A DNA stretch of 64,000 bases from VRUE01 sp035318745 (GCA_035318745.1 DATHEA010000002.1:124001-188000); one strand, 5' to 3'; shown: positions 23,335 through 33,671, counted from the stretch's first letter. Notes: generated by a model from the sequence alone, not told the origin. Numbers and translations: made by a program.

Positions 23335-24845
23335 TCAGCCCAGCAGCTTGATGTCGCTGACCTCGATCTGGTAGCGACCTTCCTGGTCGCGGGCGGGTGA
23401 GGCCTTGGTGAACCAGAGCAGGAAGTAGGTCGAGGGCCGGCGGACGTCGAGGTCGATCTCCTGGGTCCCTTCGGCTTCGCTCGCTTCGCCGACCGGTTCG
23501 TCCCAGCCGGAGAGGTCGGACGGCGGTCCAGCCGAGGCAGCGAAGACCTGGGCGTCCCAGCCTGGGGTGGGGGTGCGGACGATCATCTTCTTCGGCGTCG
23601 CCGGAGAGTTGGTGGTTACGTATATGCCCACGCCGGGGTCCGGCCCGGTCTTGGTCCCTTCGAACGTTTCGGAGTCGTAGTGCTCGGTTTCCCAGGCGGT
23701 TCCGGTCGGGTCGCCGTCGGCGGCCAGTTCGACCTTGCTGCCGACCTCTTCGCCGTCGCCTTGCGGGTCGTAGTCGGTTGCCCCCGAAATCGCGACGTTG
23801 CCGCCTTTGCCCTTGTCGGCCCCCCCGCCGCCGAAGCCGCCGTTGGAGATCAGTTGTACGGCCAGCAGGGCGCCTCCGCCGACCAGGAGCAAGATCGCGA
23901 TCGCCGCCCACGACCAGCGCGCGCCGCCGGAGAGCTTTCGCTGCGGCGGGGGCACCGCGTCGAGCACGCTCGTCGCCTCGCCGGTGGTCGATCCCGCCCG
24001 CGCAGCCTCGACCTCGAGTGCGGTCTCGAGGTCGTCGATCATCTCGCCGATCGTCTGGTAGCGCTCGGCCGGGTCCTTGGCCGTCGCCCGCTCGACCACC
24101 AGCGCCACCGCCGCCGAGGCCTCGGGCCGGCGCCGCTGCACGTCGGGCAGCTCCTCGTTGACGTGTTTCATCGCCACCCCGACCTGGCTGTCGGCGTGGA
24201 AGGGGACCTGGCCGACCAGCATCTCGTAGAGGACGACGCCGAGCGAGTAGATGTCCGAGCGCGGGTCGACCGGCTTGCCCATCGCCTGCTCGGGGGCGAC
24301 GTAGTCGGTGGTGCCGAGCACGCGGCCGGTCGCGGTGACGCCGTCCTGTTCGAGCTGGCGCGAGATGCCGAAGTCGGTCAGCTTCGCCCGGCCCTCCTCG
24401 TCGATCAGGACGTTCTGCGGCTTGATGTCGCGGTGGACCATGTTGCGCGCATGGGCGACGCCGAGGCCGCGGGCGACCTCGATCGCGTAGGCGATCGCCT
24501 CCTGGGTGTCGAGGGCGCCAACCCGGCCGATCCGCTGCTTCAGCGTCTCCCCTTTGACGTACTCGAAGACGATGTAGGGGTAGCCGCCGTCCTCGCCGGC
24601 GTCGATCACCGAGACGACGTTGGGGTGGGTCAGCTTGGCGACCGCCCGCGCCTCCTGGCGGAAGCGCTGCAGCTGGTCCTCCTGCTCGGACATCTCCCGG
24701 TGCATCACCTTCACCGCGACCGGCCGGTCGAGCGTGTCGTCCCGTGCCAGGTAGACGGTCGACATGCCGCCACTGCCCAGTTTTGCCTCCAGCCGGTAGC
24801 GCCCGGAGAGGACGGTTCCGATCATCGAGCTGGAAGGGCGGGAGC

Positions 24846-24849
<4 letters not shown>
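23335..24849 (-). CDS. Ser/Thr protein kinase with discoidin-like outer domain
   Basis: 504 aa. Kinase domain about 10-275: LGSGGMSTVYLA, VAVKVM, HRDIKPQNVL, DFGISR, APEQA. A membrane helix (about 315-335, WSWAAIAILLLVGGGALLAV) leads to an outside domain of about 165 residues, including DPQGDGEEVGSK and DGDPTGTAWETEHY, reminiscent of the galactose-binding/discoidin-like domain on actinobacterial MurJ and kinases. Its ATG overlaps the purM stop (ATGA). Glu codons: 24 GAG and 1 GAA inside, 4 GAG and 10 GAA outside. Confidence 0.92.
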
Positions 24850-25849
<1,000 letters not shown>

Positions 25850-25853
<4 letters not shown>

Positions 25854-27190
25854 CTAGGCGATTCTTTCAGCCTGGTCTCGAGGTCGGGGGCTGGCTCGAA
25901 GATGTGCTTGCGCCCGATGCGGCGCTGAGTCAGCAGCCCGCGGGTCACCAAGCGCCGAAGGTCGGTTCTCGCGGTCTCATGGGTGACACGGTGACTCCGC
26001 GCGTGGCTATCGAACGAATACGACGCGTCTGGATCGCGCACTGCGTCGGTCAGCAGCGCGAGCTGGCGCCCGTTGAGGTACTTGGCCCCATGCAGCAGCT
26101 GCTCAACATCCTGAACTTCGGCGGTCTTGCGCCGCAGGTAGGCGTGGAGGTCACCGATCGCACGCTCGATTACGCCTAGTTGGTGAATGAGGAAGTAGGT
26201 CGTGTCGCCTCCGTCGGTCTCCGTTTCCATGAAGGCCCGGGCGTATTTCGCGGGCGCCGCGCGAATGAATCTCGAGATGGGCAGATACTCGGCAAGCCAG
26301 TAGCCACGCGCCTGCATCAGCCAGAAGAAGAGGATCCGCGCCGTCCGGCCGTTGCCGTCCTCGAACGGATGGTCGTAGGCGAGCCAGAAGTGCAGCAGAA
26401 TCGCCCTTATCACCGGGTGTACGAACCGCTTGCCGTCCTCTCCTTCGTTGGCGAACTCACAGAGTAGACGCATGCGCTCCGGCAGTTGCTCCGCCGGCGG
26501 CGGCTGATGGATCGGCCGTCCGTCATCGCGGTCGAAGACGGCGACCCGGGATTCACCGGGTCGTTGCAGCCGGCCCGCAGCTGCGGGATCGTCGAGAGTC
26601 CCCTCGGTCACGATTCGGTGCAGCTCCAGAACGAGCTCGGGACTCAATGCATCGCTCATTTCGTCCCGCATGAACTGAAGGGCACGGTAATTGTTGGCGA
26701 TCATCCGCTCACTGCGATCCCTTGGCTCCCGGCCCTCGCGCAGCATTTCCTTGGCCGCCTTGCGGGAGGTGGTCGCCCCCTCGAGTTGACTAGAGCGGAT
26801 TGCCTCCTCCATCAGCGAGTTGACCAGATAACGCCGCCCGGCCTGCCTCTCAGAGGTGACGACCTCGTCCATCGCGACCTCGCCACTGCAGCGCTGATCT
26901 ATGTAGCGCAGCTTGCGCAGCATGCTGTCCAGCAGGCCGTAGCGAAATGGCTCGCCATTCGGGTCGGTTAGCGGAAGCTCGCGCAGGTCGCCCGCCCTGG
27001 CGTTTTTGACCTTCAACCACCACTGCTCACTGGTCAGGCCCGGAGGAGGATCGAGCCGGTGGAGCTTGTCCCAGTGGAGGTACCTGTCGGCGGTTCGCTC
27101 GTCGTTCGGGGCGCTTATGGCATCCACGACCGATGCCCCGTCCAGCTTTGACAGGAGCTCTTCGACCGATGGGGGTTCGGCTACGAACAC
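25850..27190 (-). CDS. Fic-family protein with N-terminal inhibitory motif
   Basis: 446 aa from GTG 27190. The Fic core HPFEDGNGRTAR carries the catalytic His and the ATP-binding loop, so AMP-transfer or related activity is expected. The inhibitory motif (S/T)xxxE(G/N) is present upstream as SSQLEG, placing it in the class with inhibition from the N-terminus. The C-terminal part looks like a winged helix (about 375-435), suggesting DNA binding, perhaps of its own promoter. The ribosome-binding site GGAG lies in the operator repeat. Stop overlaps the purM ATG. Confidence 0.9.
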
Positions 27191-27193
27191 GCC

Positions 27194-27280
27194 AACTCCA
27201 AGCTATCTCCAAATATCTCCAAGATTGGGAGTTGTAGCACAACTCCAAGCTATCTCCAAATATCTCCAAGATTTGGAGTT
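27194..27280 (-). promoter_or_regulatory. Tandem operator repeats upstream of the Fic gene
   Basis: A 32-bp stretch occurs twice without change (27194-27225 and 27241-27272; period 47 bp). Read on the minus strand each unit has three direct TTGGAG motifs spaced 10-11 bp and an inverted one at its end. The last motif supplies the ribosome-binding site of the Fic gene. This looks like a cooperative repressor site; the Fic protein's own winged helix is a candidate. Confidence 0.65.
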
Positions 27281-27283
27281 AAC

Positions 27284-28072
27284 TTACCGGCGGTGCAGCT
27301 TGGCCAGCACCAAACCGGCAAATCCCGCTCTGTAAGCCGCGTAGGGCCAAAGCGCCCGGTCGCGCTCCACCAGCCCGATCAGGCGCTGGGAGGCGAGGGT
27401 GGAGGCGAAGGAGGCGGCAACGCCGATTGCCATCGAGCGGCGCAGCGAGGGAGAGGCGCCGCGCCGCCGCAGGCGCTCGCCCTTGAGGATGGTGGCGCCG
27501 ACGATGATCGGCAGGGCGGTCGTGCGCGAGAGCAGGTTCGCCTGGTCGCGTGAGAAGCGCCGCCAGCGTGCCGCCGCGAGGGTGACGCCGTTGCGGGAGA
27601 CGCCGGGGGCAAGCGCGGCGGCCTGGGCGACGCCGAGGACCAATCCGTCGGCCGGAGTCGCATCACCGCGCCCCCTCTGCTGCGGCCGTGTGTCGGCGAT
27701 CAGCATTGCCGCCGCGCCGGCCAGCAGTCCGACCGCGGTTGCCTTCGGGCCGCCAAGTCGCTGCTCGATCGGTCGCTCCAAGCCGTAGCCGACGATCGCG
27801 GCGGGGAGGAAGGAAAGGCCGAGGACCAGCGCTCGCGACCGGTCGAAATGGCGCAGCTCCTCGGCGATCGTCTGCCGCTGGCCGATCAGAAGCGCCAGCG
27901 CGGCACCGCCGTGCAGCGCCACCTCAAAGCTCTTACGCACCTCCGGATCGATCTGCTCCCAGTCCCACCCCGCCAGCCAGGGAACGAGGACGATGTGGGC
28001 CGAGGAAGAGATCGGCAGCAGCTCCGCCGGGCCCTGGACGATCCCCAGCGCCAGCGCGCGGGCGGCTGGGAT
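27284..28072 (-). CDS. uppP: Undecaprenyl-diphosphatase UppP (BacA type), non-standard start
   Basis: About 262 aa. It regenerates undecaprenyl phosphate, the lipid carrier for wall and polysaccharide synthesis. The conserved N-terminal motif LGIVQGPAELLPISSSAH lies upstream of the first standard start (GTG 27940) and is needed for catalysis, but the frame has no ATG/GTG/TTG there. Candidates are ATC 28072, which gives the right length, or CTG 28096, which overlaps the DedA stop as CTGA and has GGAG just upstream. Further motifs include APGVSRNGVTLAAAR. It has about seven hydrophobic helices. Confidence 0.85.
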   Translation of the reverse strand: MPAARALALGIVQGPAELLPISSSAHIVLVPWLAGWDWEQIDPEVRKSFEVALHGGAALALLIGQRQTIAEELRHFDRSRALVLGLSFLPAAIVGYGLERPIEQRLGGPKATAVGLLAGAAAMLIADTRPQQRGRGDATPADGLVLGVAQAAALAPGVSRNGVTLAAARWRRFSRDQANLLSRTTALPIIVGATILKGERLRRRGASPSLRRSMAIGVAASFASTLASQRLIGLVERDRALWPYAAYRAGFAGLVLAKLHRR

Positions 28073-28092
28073 CCTGCCGTCGGCTCCTCTGC

Positions 28093-28794
28093 TCAGAGGG
28101 ACTCCGCGGTCCCGGCCGGCTCCGCGCTCGCGACCGACTGCCCGCCGCCGGGCTCGTCTTCCCCGCCGCCCCGCCGCCGCCGCCGGATCAGCAGGTAGAC
28201 GATCCCGCCGACGATCGCCGCCAGAACCACATAGCCGAGGTAGCCGAGGTTGTGGCGCCAGTGCTCCCAGTTGTCGCCGACACTGCGCCCGACCAGCGCC
28301 AGCATCAACACCCAGGGGATGCAGCCGGCGAGGGTGTAGATCGTGAAGCGCCAGAACGGCATCCTCGCCACGCCGGCGGGAAGCGAGATGAAGGTACGGA
28401 CGATCGGCAGCATCCGCGAGAAGAAGACGGTGACGGCGCCGTAGCGCTCGAACCAGTCATCGGCCCACTTCAAGTGCTTGGGACTGATGTGGATCAGCTT
28501 GTTCTTCTCCAGCAGGTCGAGACGCCCGTAGTAACCGACCGCGTAGGCGATCCACGACCCGGCGACGTTGCCGAGCACCCCGGCGACGACGATCCCGAAC
28601 AACGTCAGTTCTCCTTTGGAGACGCTGAAGCCGGCGAACAGCATGATCGCCTCGCTCGGTATCGGGATGCAGGCGGACTCCAGCGTCATCAAAAGGAAGA
28701 CGGCGACGACACCGGCAGAGCCGATGAATTCGGTGGCGACGTCGACGATAGGTTCGACGATCTTGTCGGAGAAGCTGGCGAGGACGATCAGCAT
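28093..28794 (-). CDS. DedA-family membrane protein
   Basis: 233 aa from ATG 28794; ATG 28833 is an alternative. The family motifs are visible: ESACIPIPSEAIMLFAGF near the start, GNVAGSWIAYAVGYYGR, then FFSRMLPIVRTFISLPAGVARM. DedA proteins include flippases that return undecaprenyl phosphate across the membrane. That fits directly with the following uppP gene: one dephosphorylates the carrier, the other may recycle it. Confidence 0.9.
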   Translation of the reverse strand: MLIVLASFSDKIVEPIVDVATEFIGSAGVVAVFLLMTLESACIPIPSEAIMLFAGFSVSKGELTLFGIVVAGVLGNVAGSWIAYAVGYYGRLDLLEKNKLIHISPKHLKWADDWFERYGAVTVFFSRMLPIVRTFISLPAGVARMPFWRFTIYTLAGCIPWVLMLALVGRSVGDNWEHWRHNLGYLGYVVLAAIVGGIVYLLIRRRRRGGGEDEPGGGQSVASAEPAGTAESL

Positions 28795-28852
28795 GCGCGC
28801 AGCGGGGATTGTAGGGAGCGCGGCGAACACCATCTAAACTCGTGCTGCTGTC

Positions 28853-30730
28853 ATGCGCCGATTGAACCACCCCGTCTACCGCACTCGGCTCCTTCAGGCG
28901 GCGGCCGATGCGCTGCTCGTGGCGCTCGCCTACTATCTGGCGTTCCGGCTCCGGTTCCTCGATAGGACCGATCTCCCGCACCGCTACTGGGTTCTGTTCG
29001 TCCAGTCGGTCGGCTTCGTCGCCCTGATCGAGGTCACGGTCTTCGCCGCCTTCGGGCTCTACCAGAAGTGGTGGCGCTATGTCAGCGGCCGCGACTTCCT
29101 CACGATCGGCCGCGCCGTCGCCGCCGGCAGCGCGATCGTCGTCGTCCTCTTCACCGTGCTGAAGCCCTTCGATCACGACCTGCCGCGCTCGGTCGCGGTG
29201 ATGGACTTCCTGCTCACGCTGTTCCTGGTCGCCGGCGCCCGCCTCGCGGTGCGGTTGATCGTCGAGCGGCCGACCCATGGGCATCGCCTGCCCAAGCACG
29301 AGGTGCTGGTCATCGGCGCCGGCTCGGGCGGCCAGATGGTCGTCCGCGAGATGCACCTCAACCCGAACCTGGGCGCGACCGCGATCGGCTTCGTCGACGA
29401 CGATGCGCGCAAACAGGGGATGCGGATGCTCGGCCTCAAGGTGTTGGGGACGACGGCGCAGATCGAGACGATCCTCGACGAGACCGAGCCCGACGAGGTG
29501 GTGATCGCGATCCCCTCGGCTCCAGGCACGCTGCGGGCCAAGGTGGTCGCCGCCTGCCGTGGCCGCGAGATTCGCGTGCGCACCTTGCCGACCGTGTTCG
29601 AGCTCCTGCGCGGTGGTGTCCAGCTCAACAAGCAGCTGCGCGAGGTCCAGGTCGAGGACGTGCTCGGCCGCGACCCGATCGTGGTCGAGCTCGACCGGGT
29701 GGGCGCCTACCTGCGCGACCGCATTGTCCTCGTCACCGGCGCCGGTGGCTCGATCGGCTCCGAGCTCTGCCGCCAGATCGCCCGGGTCGGGCCACGGCTG
29801 CTGGTGATGCTCGACCACGCCGAGGACAACCTCTTCGAGATCGAGCGCGAGATGGTCGAGGAGCGCCACTTCAGCAACGTCGAGGCGGTGCTTGCCGACT
29901 GCAGGGAGCCGCACCGGATGCTGGAGACGATGCAGCGCTTCAAGCCGAGCGTCGTCTTCCACGCCGCCGCCTACAAGCATGTGCCGCTGATGGAGGCTAA
30001 CCCGCTGGAGGTGGTGCGCAACAACGCGATCGCCACGCGGATCACCGCCGAGACCGCCGCCGCCTCCGACGTCGAGCGCTTCGTCCTCATCTCCACCGAC
30101 AAGGCGGTCAACCCGCAGACGGTGATGGGCGCCTCCAAGGCGATGGCCGAGTGGATCGTCGAGGCCGCCGGCGACAAGCACCCCGGCACCCGCTTCGCCA
30201 GCGTCCGCTTCGGCAACGTGCTCGCCTCCTCGGGCAGCGTCGTGCCGATCTTCCGCGGCCAGATCGAGCGCGGCGGACCGGTCACCGTCACCCACCGGGA
30301 GATGACCCGCTTCTTCATGACGATCCCCGAGGCGGTGCAGCTGGTGATCCGCGCCGGTGACATCGGCGCCGGCCGGGGCGAGGTCTTCGTCCTCGACATG
30401 GGCGAGCCGGTGAAGATCGTCGATCTCGCCAACAACATGATCCGCCTGGCCGGCTACGAGCCCGGAGCCGAGATCGCGATCGAGTTCACCCAGCCGCGCC
30501 CGGGCGAGAAGCTGCACGAGGAGCTCTTCGGCCGGGGCGAGGAGCTGCGGCCGACGGCGGCGAAGCGGATCCACCGGGCCGTCCGTACTGCGCCGCTCGA
30601 CACGGACTGGGTCGAGTCGACCCTGAACTCGCTCGAGCACCTGGTCATGGCCGGCGACGAGGCCAATCTCGCCGAGCGCGTGGTCGAGTTGATCACCGCG
30701 CAGGGCGGGGACGCGGCGGCAGTCGGCTAG
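28853..30730 (+). CDS. Polysaccharide biosynthesis nucleotide-sugar dehydratase/epimerase (CapD/WbpM-like)
   Basis: 625 aa. Four membrane helices (about 12-130) precede a first Rossmann region (VLVIGAGSGGQMVVREM, about 150) and the catalytic short-chain dehydrogenase domain from about 285 (VLVTGAGGSIGSELCRQ), with HAAAYKHVPLME and STDKAVNPQTVMGASK. This matches UDP-GlcNAc 4,6-dehydratases/C-6 epimerases of the PglF/WbpM/CapD group, which make the first sugar of surface glycans. The start lies 58 bp from the divergent DedA start. Confidence 0.93.
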   Translation: MRRLNHPVYRTRLLQAAADALLVALAYYLAFRLRFLDRTDLPHRYWVLFVQSVGFVALIEVTVFAAFGLYQKWWRYVSGRDFLTIGRAVAAGSAIVVVLFTVLKPFDHDLPRSVAVMDFLLTLFLVAGARLAVRLIVERPTHGHRLPKHEVLVIGAGSGGQMVVREMHLNPNLGATAIGFVDDDARKQGMRMLGLKVLGTTAQIETILDETEPDEVVIAIPSAPGTLRAKVVAACRGREIRVRTLPTVFELLRGGVQLNKQLREVQVEDVLGRDPIVVELDRVGAYLRDRIVLVTGAGGSIGSELCRQIARVGPRLLVMLDHAEDNLFEIEREMVEERHFSNVEAVLADCREPHRMLETMQRFKPSVVFHAAAYKHVPLMEANPLEVVRNNAIATRITAETAAASDVERFVLISTDKAVNPQTVMGASKAMAEWIVEAAGDKHPGTRFASVRFGNVLASSGSVVPIFRGQIERGGPVTVTHREMTRFFMTIPEAVQLVIRAGDIGAGRGEVFVLDMGEPVKIVDLANNMIRLAGYEPGAEIAIEFTQPRPGEKLHEELFGRGEELRPTAAKRIHRAVRTAPLDTDWVESTLNSLEHLVMAGDEANLAERVVELITAQGGDAAAVG

Positions 30731-30785
30731 GAGGCCGTCGCGGGACCCGCGACGGCCCCAACGGATAGCCTCTCGCAGCCAGCCC

Positions 30786-31580
30786 TTGGAGCTGATCAAG
30801 GAAATAGGCGCTTTCGCGGGTCTGCTCGCCTTTCTCGGCTTGGCCCTGCTCGCCTTGCTTTCGTTTGCCCAGGGGCGGGACATCCGTCGCCTGCGGGAGT
30901 GGGCGGGGTCGGCACCGGAGCGCGATGCCGAGCGCAAGGACTCGACCTCGGCCGGGGCGGCGGAGCGGGCGGAGGAGATGCGCAAGCTGGAAGAGGCCCG
31001 CGACGAGGAGCGCCAAGCAGCCGATTTGCGTGAGCACCGGCGCGAGCGGCGCGAGGCCGGGCTGCCCGAACTTACGCGGAGCGAGCGTCTGCGCGAGCGC
31101 TTCTCACGCGACGATGGAAGCGGAAGCGGTGGGCTGAGAGCCCGGCTCGGCGACCCGCGCTACCTGGTCGGTCTCTTCGTCGTCATCGTCGTCATCGCGG
31201 GTGGGGTCGCCTACGCGGTTTCGCAGGGCGGTGACGGGGGGTCGAGCAGCAACGGAGCCAAGCAGGTCTCCCACCCGCTCAAGCCGAGCGAAATCGAGGT
31301 GACGGTGCTCAACGGCACGGCGGTGGAAGGACTGGCGGGCACCTACGGCGACATGGTCGAGCGCCGCGGCTACCAGCTCGGCGCGGTCACCAACAGTCGC
31401 TCGAGCTTCGCCGACAGCGTCGTCATGTTCCAGCCCGGCGAGGGACGCGCGGCGCACCGAGTCGCCGACTCGCTGGAAATCTCGCGAGTGCGGCCGATGA
31501 CCTCGGAGATCGTCTCGCTCTCGGCCGGCGCTCCCGTCGCGGTCGTCATCGGCGATGACAATGCCTCGACGACGGGTTAA
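30786..31580 (+). CDS. Membrane protein with LytR C-terminal domain
   Basis: 264 aa from TTG 30786. One membrane helix near residues 8-28, a charged Glu/Arg-rich cytoplasmic coiled-coil stretch (about 55-112), a second helix (about 122-143), then a Ser/Gly linker and the LytR_C domain (about 165-260: EVTVLNGTAVEGLAGTYGDM). LytR_C domains are found on wall-linked proteins; the function is not settled. It overlaps the next gene by 26 bp. Confidence 0.8.
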   Translation: MELIKEIGAFAGLLAFLGLALLALLSFAQGRDIRRLREWAGSAPERDAERKDSTSAGAAERAEEMRKLEEARDEERQAADLREHRRERREAGLPELTRSERLRERFSRDDGSGSGGLRARLGDPRYLVGLFVVIVVIAGGVAYAVSQGGDGGSSSNGAKQVSHPLKPSEIEVTVLNGTAVEGLAGTYGDMVERRGYQLGAVTNSRSSFADSVVMFQPGEGRAAHRVADSLEISRVRPMTSEIVSLSAGAPVAVVIGDDNASTTG

Positions 31581-32034
31581 CGCGGCAGCAGTCGTCTTCG
31601 CCCTGCTCGTCGTCGCAACGGTTGCCGCCTTCGCCTGGTCGCAGCGCCTCAAGCGCGACCCCCTCGTCCTCGACCGGGTCACCTTCGGCATCGCCGCCAC
31701 CCGCTCTTTCACGCCAAACGGCGACTGCCGTTTCGACCGCATCCGAATCCGCTTCCGCGTCACCCGCTCCGATCGCGCCGACGTGCAGGTGGTGAAGCCG
31801 GGGGGCAAGCTCATCGTCACCTTGGCGCGCGACACCTACCTGAAGCGCTACCGCTTCTTCACCTTCTACTGGGATGGCCGGGAACGCAATGACGGCATCG
31901 CCGCCCCAGGTCGCTACAAGCTGCGGGTGAAACTGCTGAGGCAGGAACGGACGCTGGTTCCCGGTGGTGTGATGAAACTGCACCGCTCGTCGAGCAGGCC
32001 GACTAAGAGCTGCTCGAAGGGGCGGAAGGGTTGA
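31555..32034 (+). CDS. Secreted or anchored FlgD-Ig-like protein
   Basis: 159 aa (ATG 31555; 31561 possible). An N-terminal membrane helix or signal anchor (about 9-29) is followed by one Ig-like domain of the FlgD_ig type: SFTPNGDCRFDRIRIRF and then WDGRERNDGIAAPGRYKLRVKL. The tail is basic (SSSRPTKSCSKGRKG). Its role is unknown; it sits between a LytR_C protein and the O-antigen ligase. The stop overlaps the ligase TTG. Confidence 0.7.
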   Translation: MTMPRRRVNAAAVVFALLVVATVAAFAWSQRLKRDPLVLDRVTFGIAATRSFTPNGDCRFDRIRIRFRVTRSDRADVQVVKPGGKLIVTLARDTYLKRYRFFTFYWDGRERNDGIAAPGRYKLRVKLLRQERTLVPGGVMKLHRSSSRPTKSCSKGRKG

Positions 32035-33671
32035 GCGACTTTCTCGCCGCGGCCGGCGTCCTGGTCGCGGCCGGCGCAGCCGCCGCGTCGATCGTGCTGC
32101 CGTCGAGCCGGTTGCGCTCGGTGGCGATGCTGCTGGCACTCGTCCTCTTCCCGGTCCTGATCCTCGGCGACCAGTGGCACTCGGCCCAGATCGTCGACTT
32201 GCGCGACAGCTCGGCCCGGCTCGCGGTGCTTGGGATCGCCGGGCTGGCGGCGGTTGCAGTCCTCATCGCCGTTTTCCATCGCCGGCCGATCTTCCTGCCG
32301 CTGGCGATCGTCGCCGCACTTCCCTTCCGTGTCCCGCTGCATGCCGGGGGCGATATGGCGAACTTGCTGGTGCCCCTCTATCTGGTGATTGCCGGGGGTG
32401 TGCTCTCTGCGGTGCTTGGTGTGTGGCAGGAGGGCCGGGGCGTCCCCCTCCGGAAACCCGCATTGAGGCGGCCTTCCGGGTTCTTGCCGGGGAGGGCTCC
32501 AAAGTTTCCTCCGGGGGACGCCCCGGCCCTCCTGCCATATGTCCTGGCCGGGGTCGTGCTTCTCTACGCGCTGCAGGCGCTGTATTCGCCCGACTTCTCC
32601 AAATCTCTCCAGAACGTTTGTTTCTTCTTCGTGCCGTTTTCGTTGGTCTACGCGCTGCTGCGAGATGTTTGCTGGGATCGAAAGCTGCTTGTCCTCGTGC
32701 TGTGGGTGGTAGCTGTGGAGGCGGTTGCCTTCGTCATCGTGGGTTCTGTCGAGTACCTCAGCCGGGAGCTTTTCTGGAACGACCAGGTCATCAGGTCCAA
32801 CGAATTCCACACCTACTTCCGGGTCAACTCGATCTTCTGGGACCCCAACATCTACGGGCGCTATCTGGCTTTGGTGATCGTGATTGCGATGTCCGCGTTG
32901 CTGTGGGCAAAGGAGCGCCGGACCATGGCGCTTCTGACTGGGCTGGTAGCTGTGCTCTGGCTGGGACTTGTAGTCACCTTCTCGCAGTCGAGCTTCGCCG
33001 CGCTGCTGGCAGGACTCGCAGTCCTGGCTGCTCTGCGTTGGAGCTGGCGCTGGACGCTTGCGGCTGTCGGGGCAGGAGCTGTCCTCGTTGTCGTCATCGT
33101 CCTCTTCGCCGGAGGCGTCTCGAAGCTCAGTCCCGATCGCCTCAACTCCGACACCGGCGGCCGGGGGAACCTGGTCTCAGGGGGAGCAAAGCTGTTCGGC
33201 CAAAGACCCCTATGGGGCTACGGCGCCGGCAGCTTCCCCCGCGCCTACCGCGAACACGCGGCAACCAAGAAAGTCCCCGTCTCGGTCTCCCACACCGAGC
33301 CCGTAACCGTGGCAGCGGAGCAGGGCCTGATCGGGCTGGCGGCCTATGCAGCTCTTCTCGTCGTAGCGCTCTGGACACTGACCTACGGCCTGGCCTTTGG
33401 ACAGGGGGGTCGGGGTGTCTCCCTCTGGAAACTTATGAGCCGCCCCCGAAGCGAACCCGAAAGGCCCCCCCGGCGCGGGTTTCCGGAGGGAGACGCCCCG
33501 ACCCCCCAGCCCCGACCCCAGACCATCGCCCGCATTGCCGTCCTGGCCACTTTCGTAGCCCTACTCGTCCACACCATGGCCTACGCCGGCTTCTACGAGG
33601 ACCCGATCGCCTGGGTCCTGCTGGCGGTAGGCGCCTCGCTCGCCGCACTCCCGGTCCGCGCCGAGACGTAG
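32031..33671 (+). CDS. O-antigen ligase/polymerase-like membrane protein
   Basis: 546 aa from TTG 32031, with about ten to twelve membrane helices. The large loop with VNSIFWDPNIYGRYL and the later GRGNLVSGGAKLFGQRPLWGYGAGSFP, HTEPVTVAAEQGLIG fit the Wzy/WaaL (O-antigen ligase) superfamily, which joins or polymerises lipid-linked glycans outside the membrane. Two hydrophilic Pro/Arg-rich insertions (residues about 133-168 and 458-493) are encoded by the two copies of a 104-bp palindromic element; they resemble each other (GRGVPLRKP and GRGVSLWKL; FPPGDAP and FPEGDAP) and are unlikely to belong to the ancestral fold. Confidence 0.85.
   Translation: MSDFLAAAGVLVAAGAAAASIVLPSSRLRSVAMLLALVLFPVLILGDQWHSAQIVDLRDSSARLAVLGIAGLAAVAVLIAVFHRRPIFLPLAIVAALPFRVPLHAGGDMANLLVPLYLVIAGGVLSAVLGVWQEGRGVPLRKPALRRPSGFLPGRAPKFPPGDAPALLPYVLAGVVLLYALQALYSPDFSKSLQNVCFFFVPFSLVYALLRDVCWDRKLLVLVLWVVAVEAVAFVIVGSVEYLSRELFWNDQVIRSNEFHTYFRVNSIFWDPNIYGRYLALVIVIAMSALLWAKERRTMALLTGLVAVLWLGLVVTFSQSSFAALLAGLAVLAALRWSWRWTLAAVGAGAVLVVVIVLFAGGVSKLSPDRLNSDTGGRGNLVSGGAKLFGQRPLWGYGAGSFPRAYREHAATKKVPVSVSHTEPVTVAAEQGLIGLAAYAALLVVALWTLTYGLAFGQGGRGVSLWKLMSRPRSEPERPPRRGFPEGDAPTPQPRPQTIARIAVLATFVALLVHTMAYAGFYEDPIAWVLLAVGASLAALPVRAET
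32429..32532 (+). repeat. In-frame palindromic coding element, copy A
   Basis: 104 bp: two outer arms and a central 46-bp segment. The 24 bp at 32425-32448 are exactly complementary to 32513-32536, and inside them GGAAAC (32452-32457) pairs with GTTTCC (32504-32509). It is translated as part of the O-antigen ligase. Copy B is its reverse complement with about 77% identity over the full 104 bp and no gaps. Confidence 0.9.
33404..33507 (-). repeat. In-frame palindromic coding element, copy B (inverted)
   Basis: 104 bp; the 29 bp at 33404-33432 pair with 33479-33507 across their whole length, with two G-T wobbles and no mismatch. It aligns end to end with the reverse complement of copy A (about 80 of 104 identical, many differences being transitions). 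Arm differences between the copies are matched in the opposite arm, as expected for selection on pairing or for arm-to-arm repair. Confidence 0.9.

Noticed and set aside
28457..30985. An 842-codon open frame antisense to the sugar dehydratase gene
   Set aside because: The sense strand carries a well-conserved enzyme over the same stretch, and the antisense product shows no recognisable fold or start signal.
32533..33403. Invertible segment between the two inverted copies of the coding palindrome
   Set aside because: Inversion would destroy the membrane-protein frame, no recombinase gene is nearby, and 77% identity over 104 bp is poor for homologous recombination.
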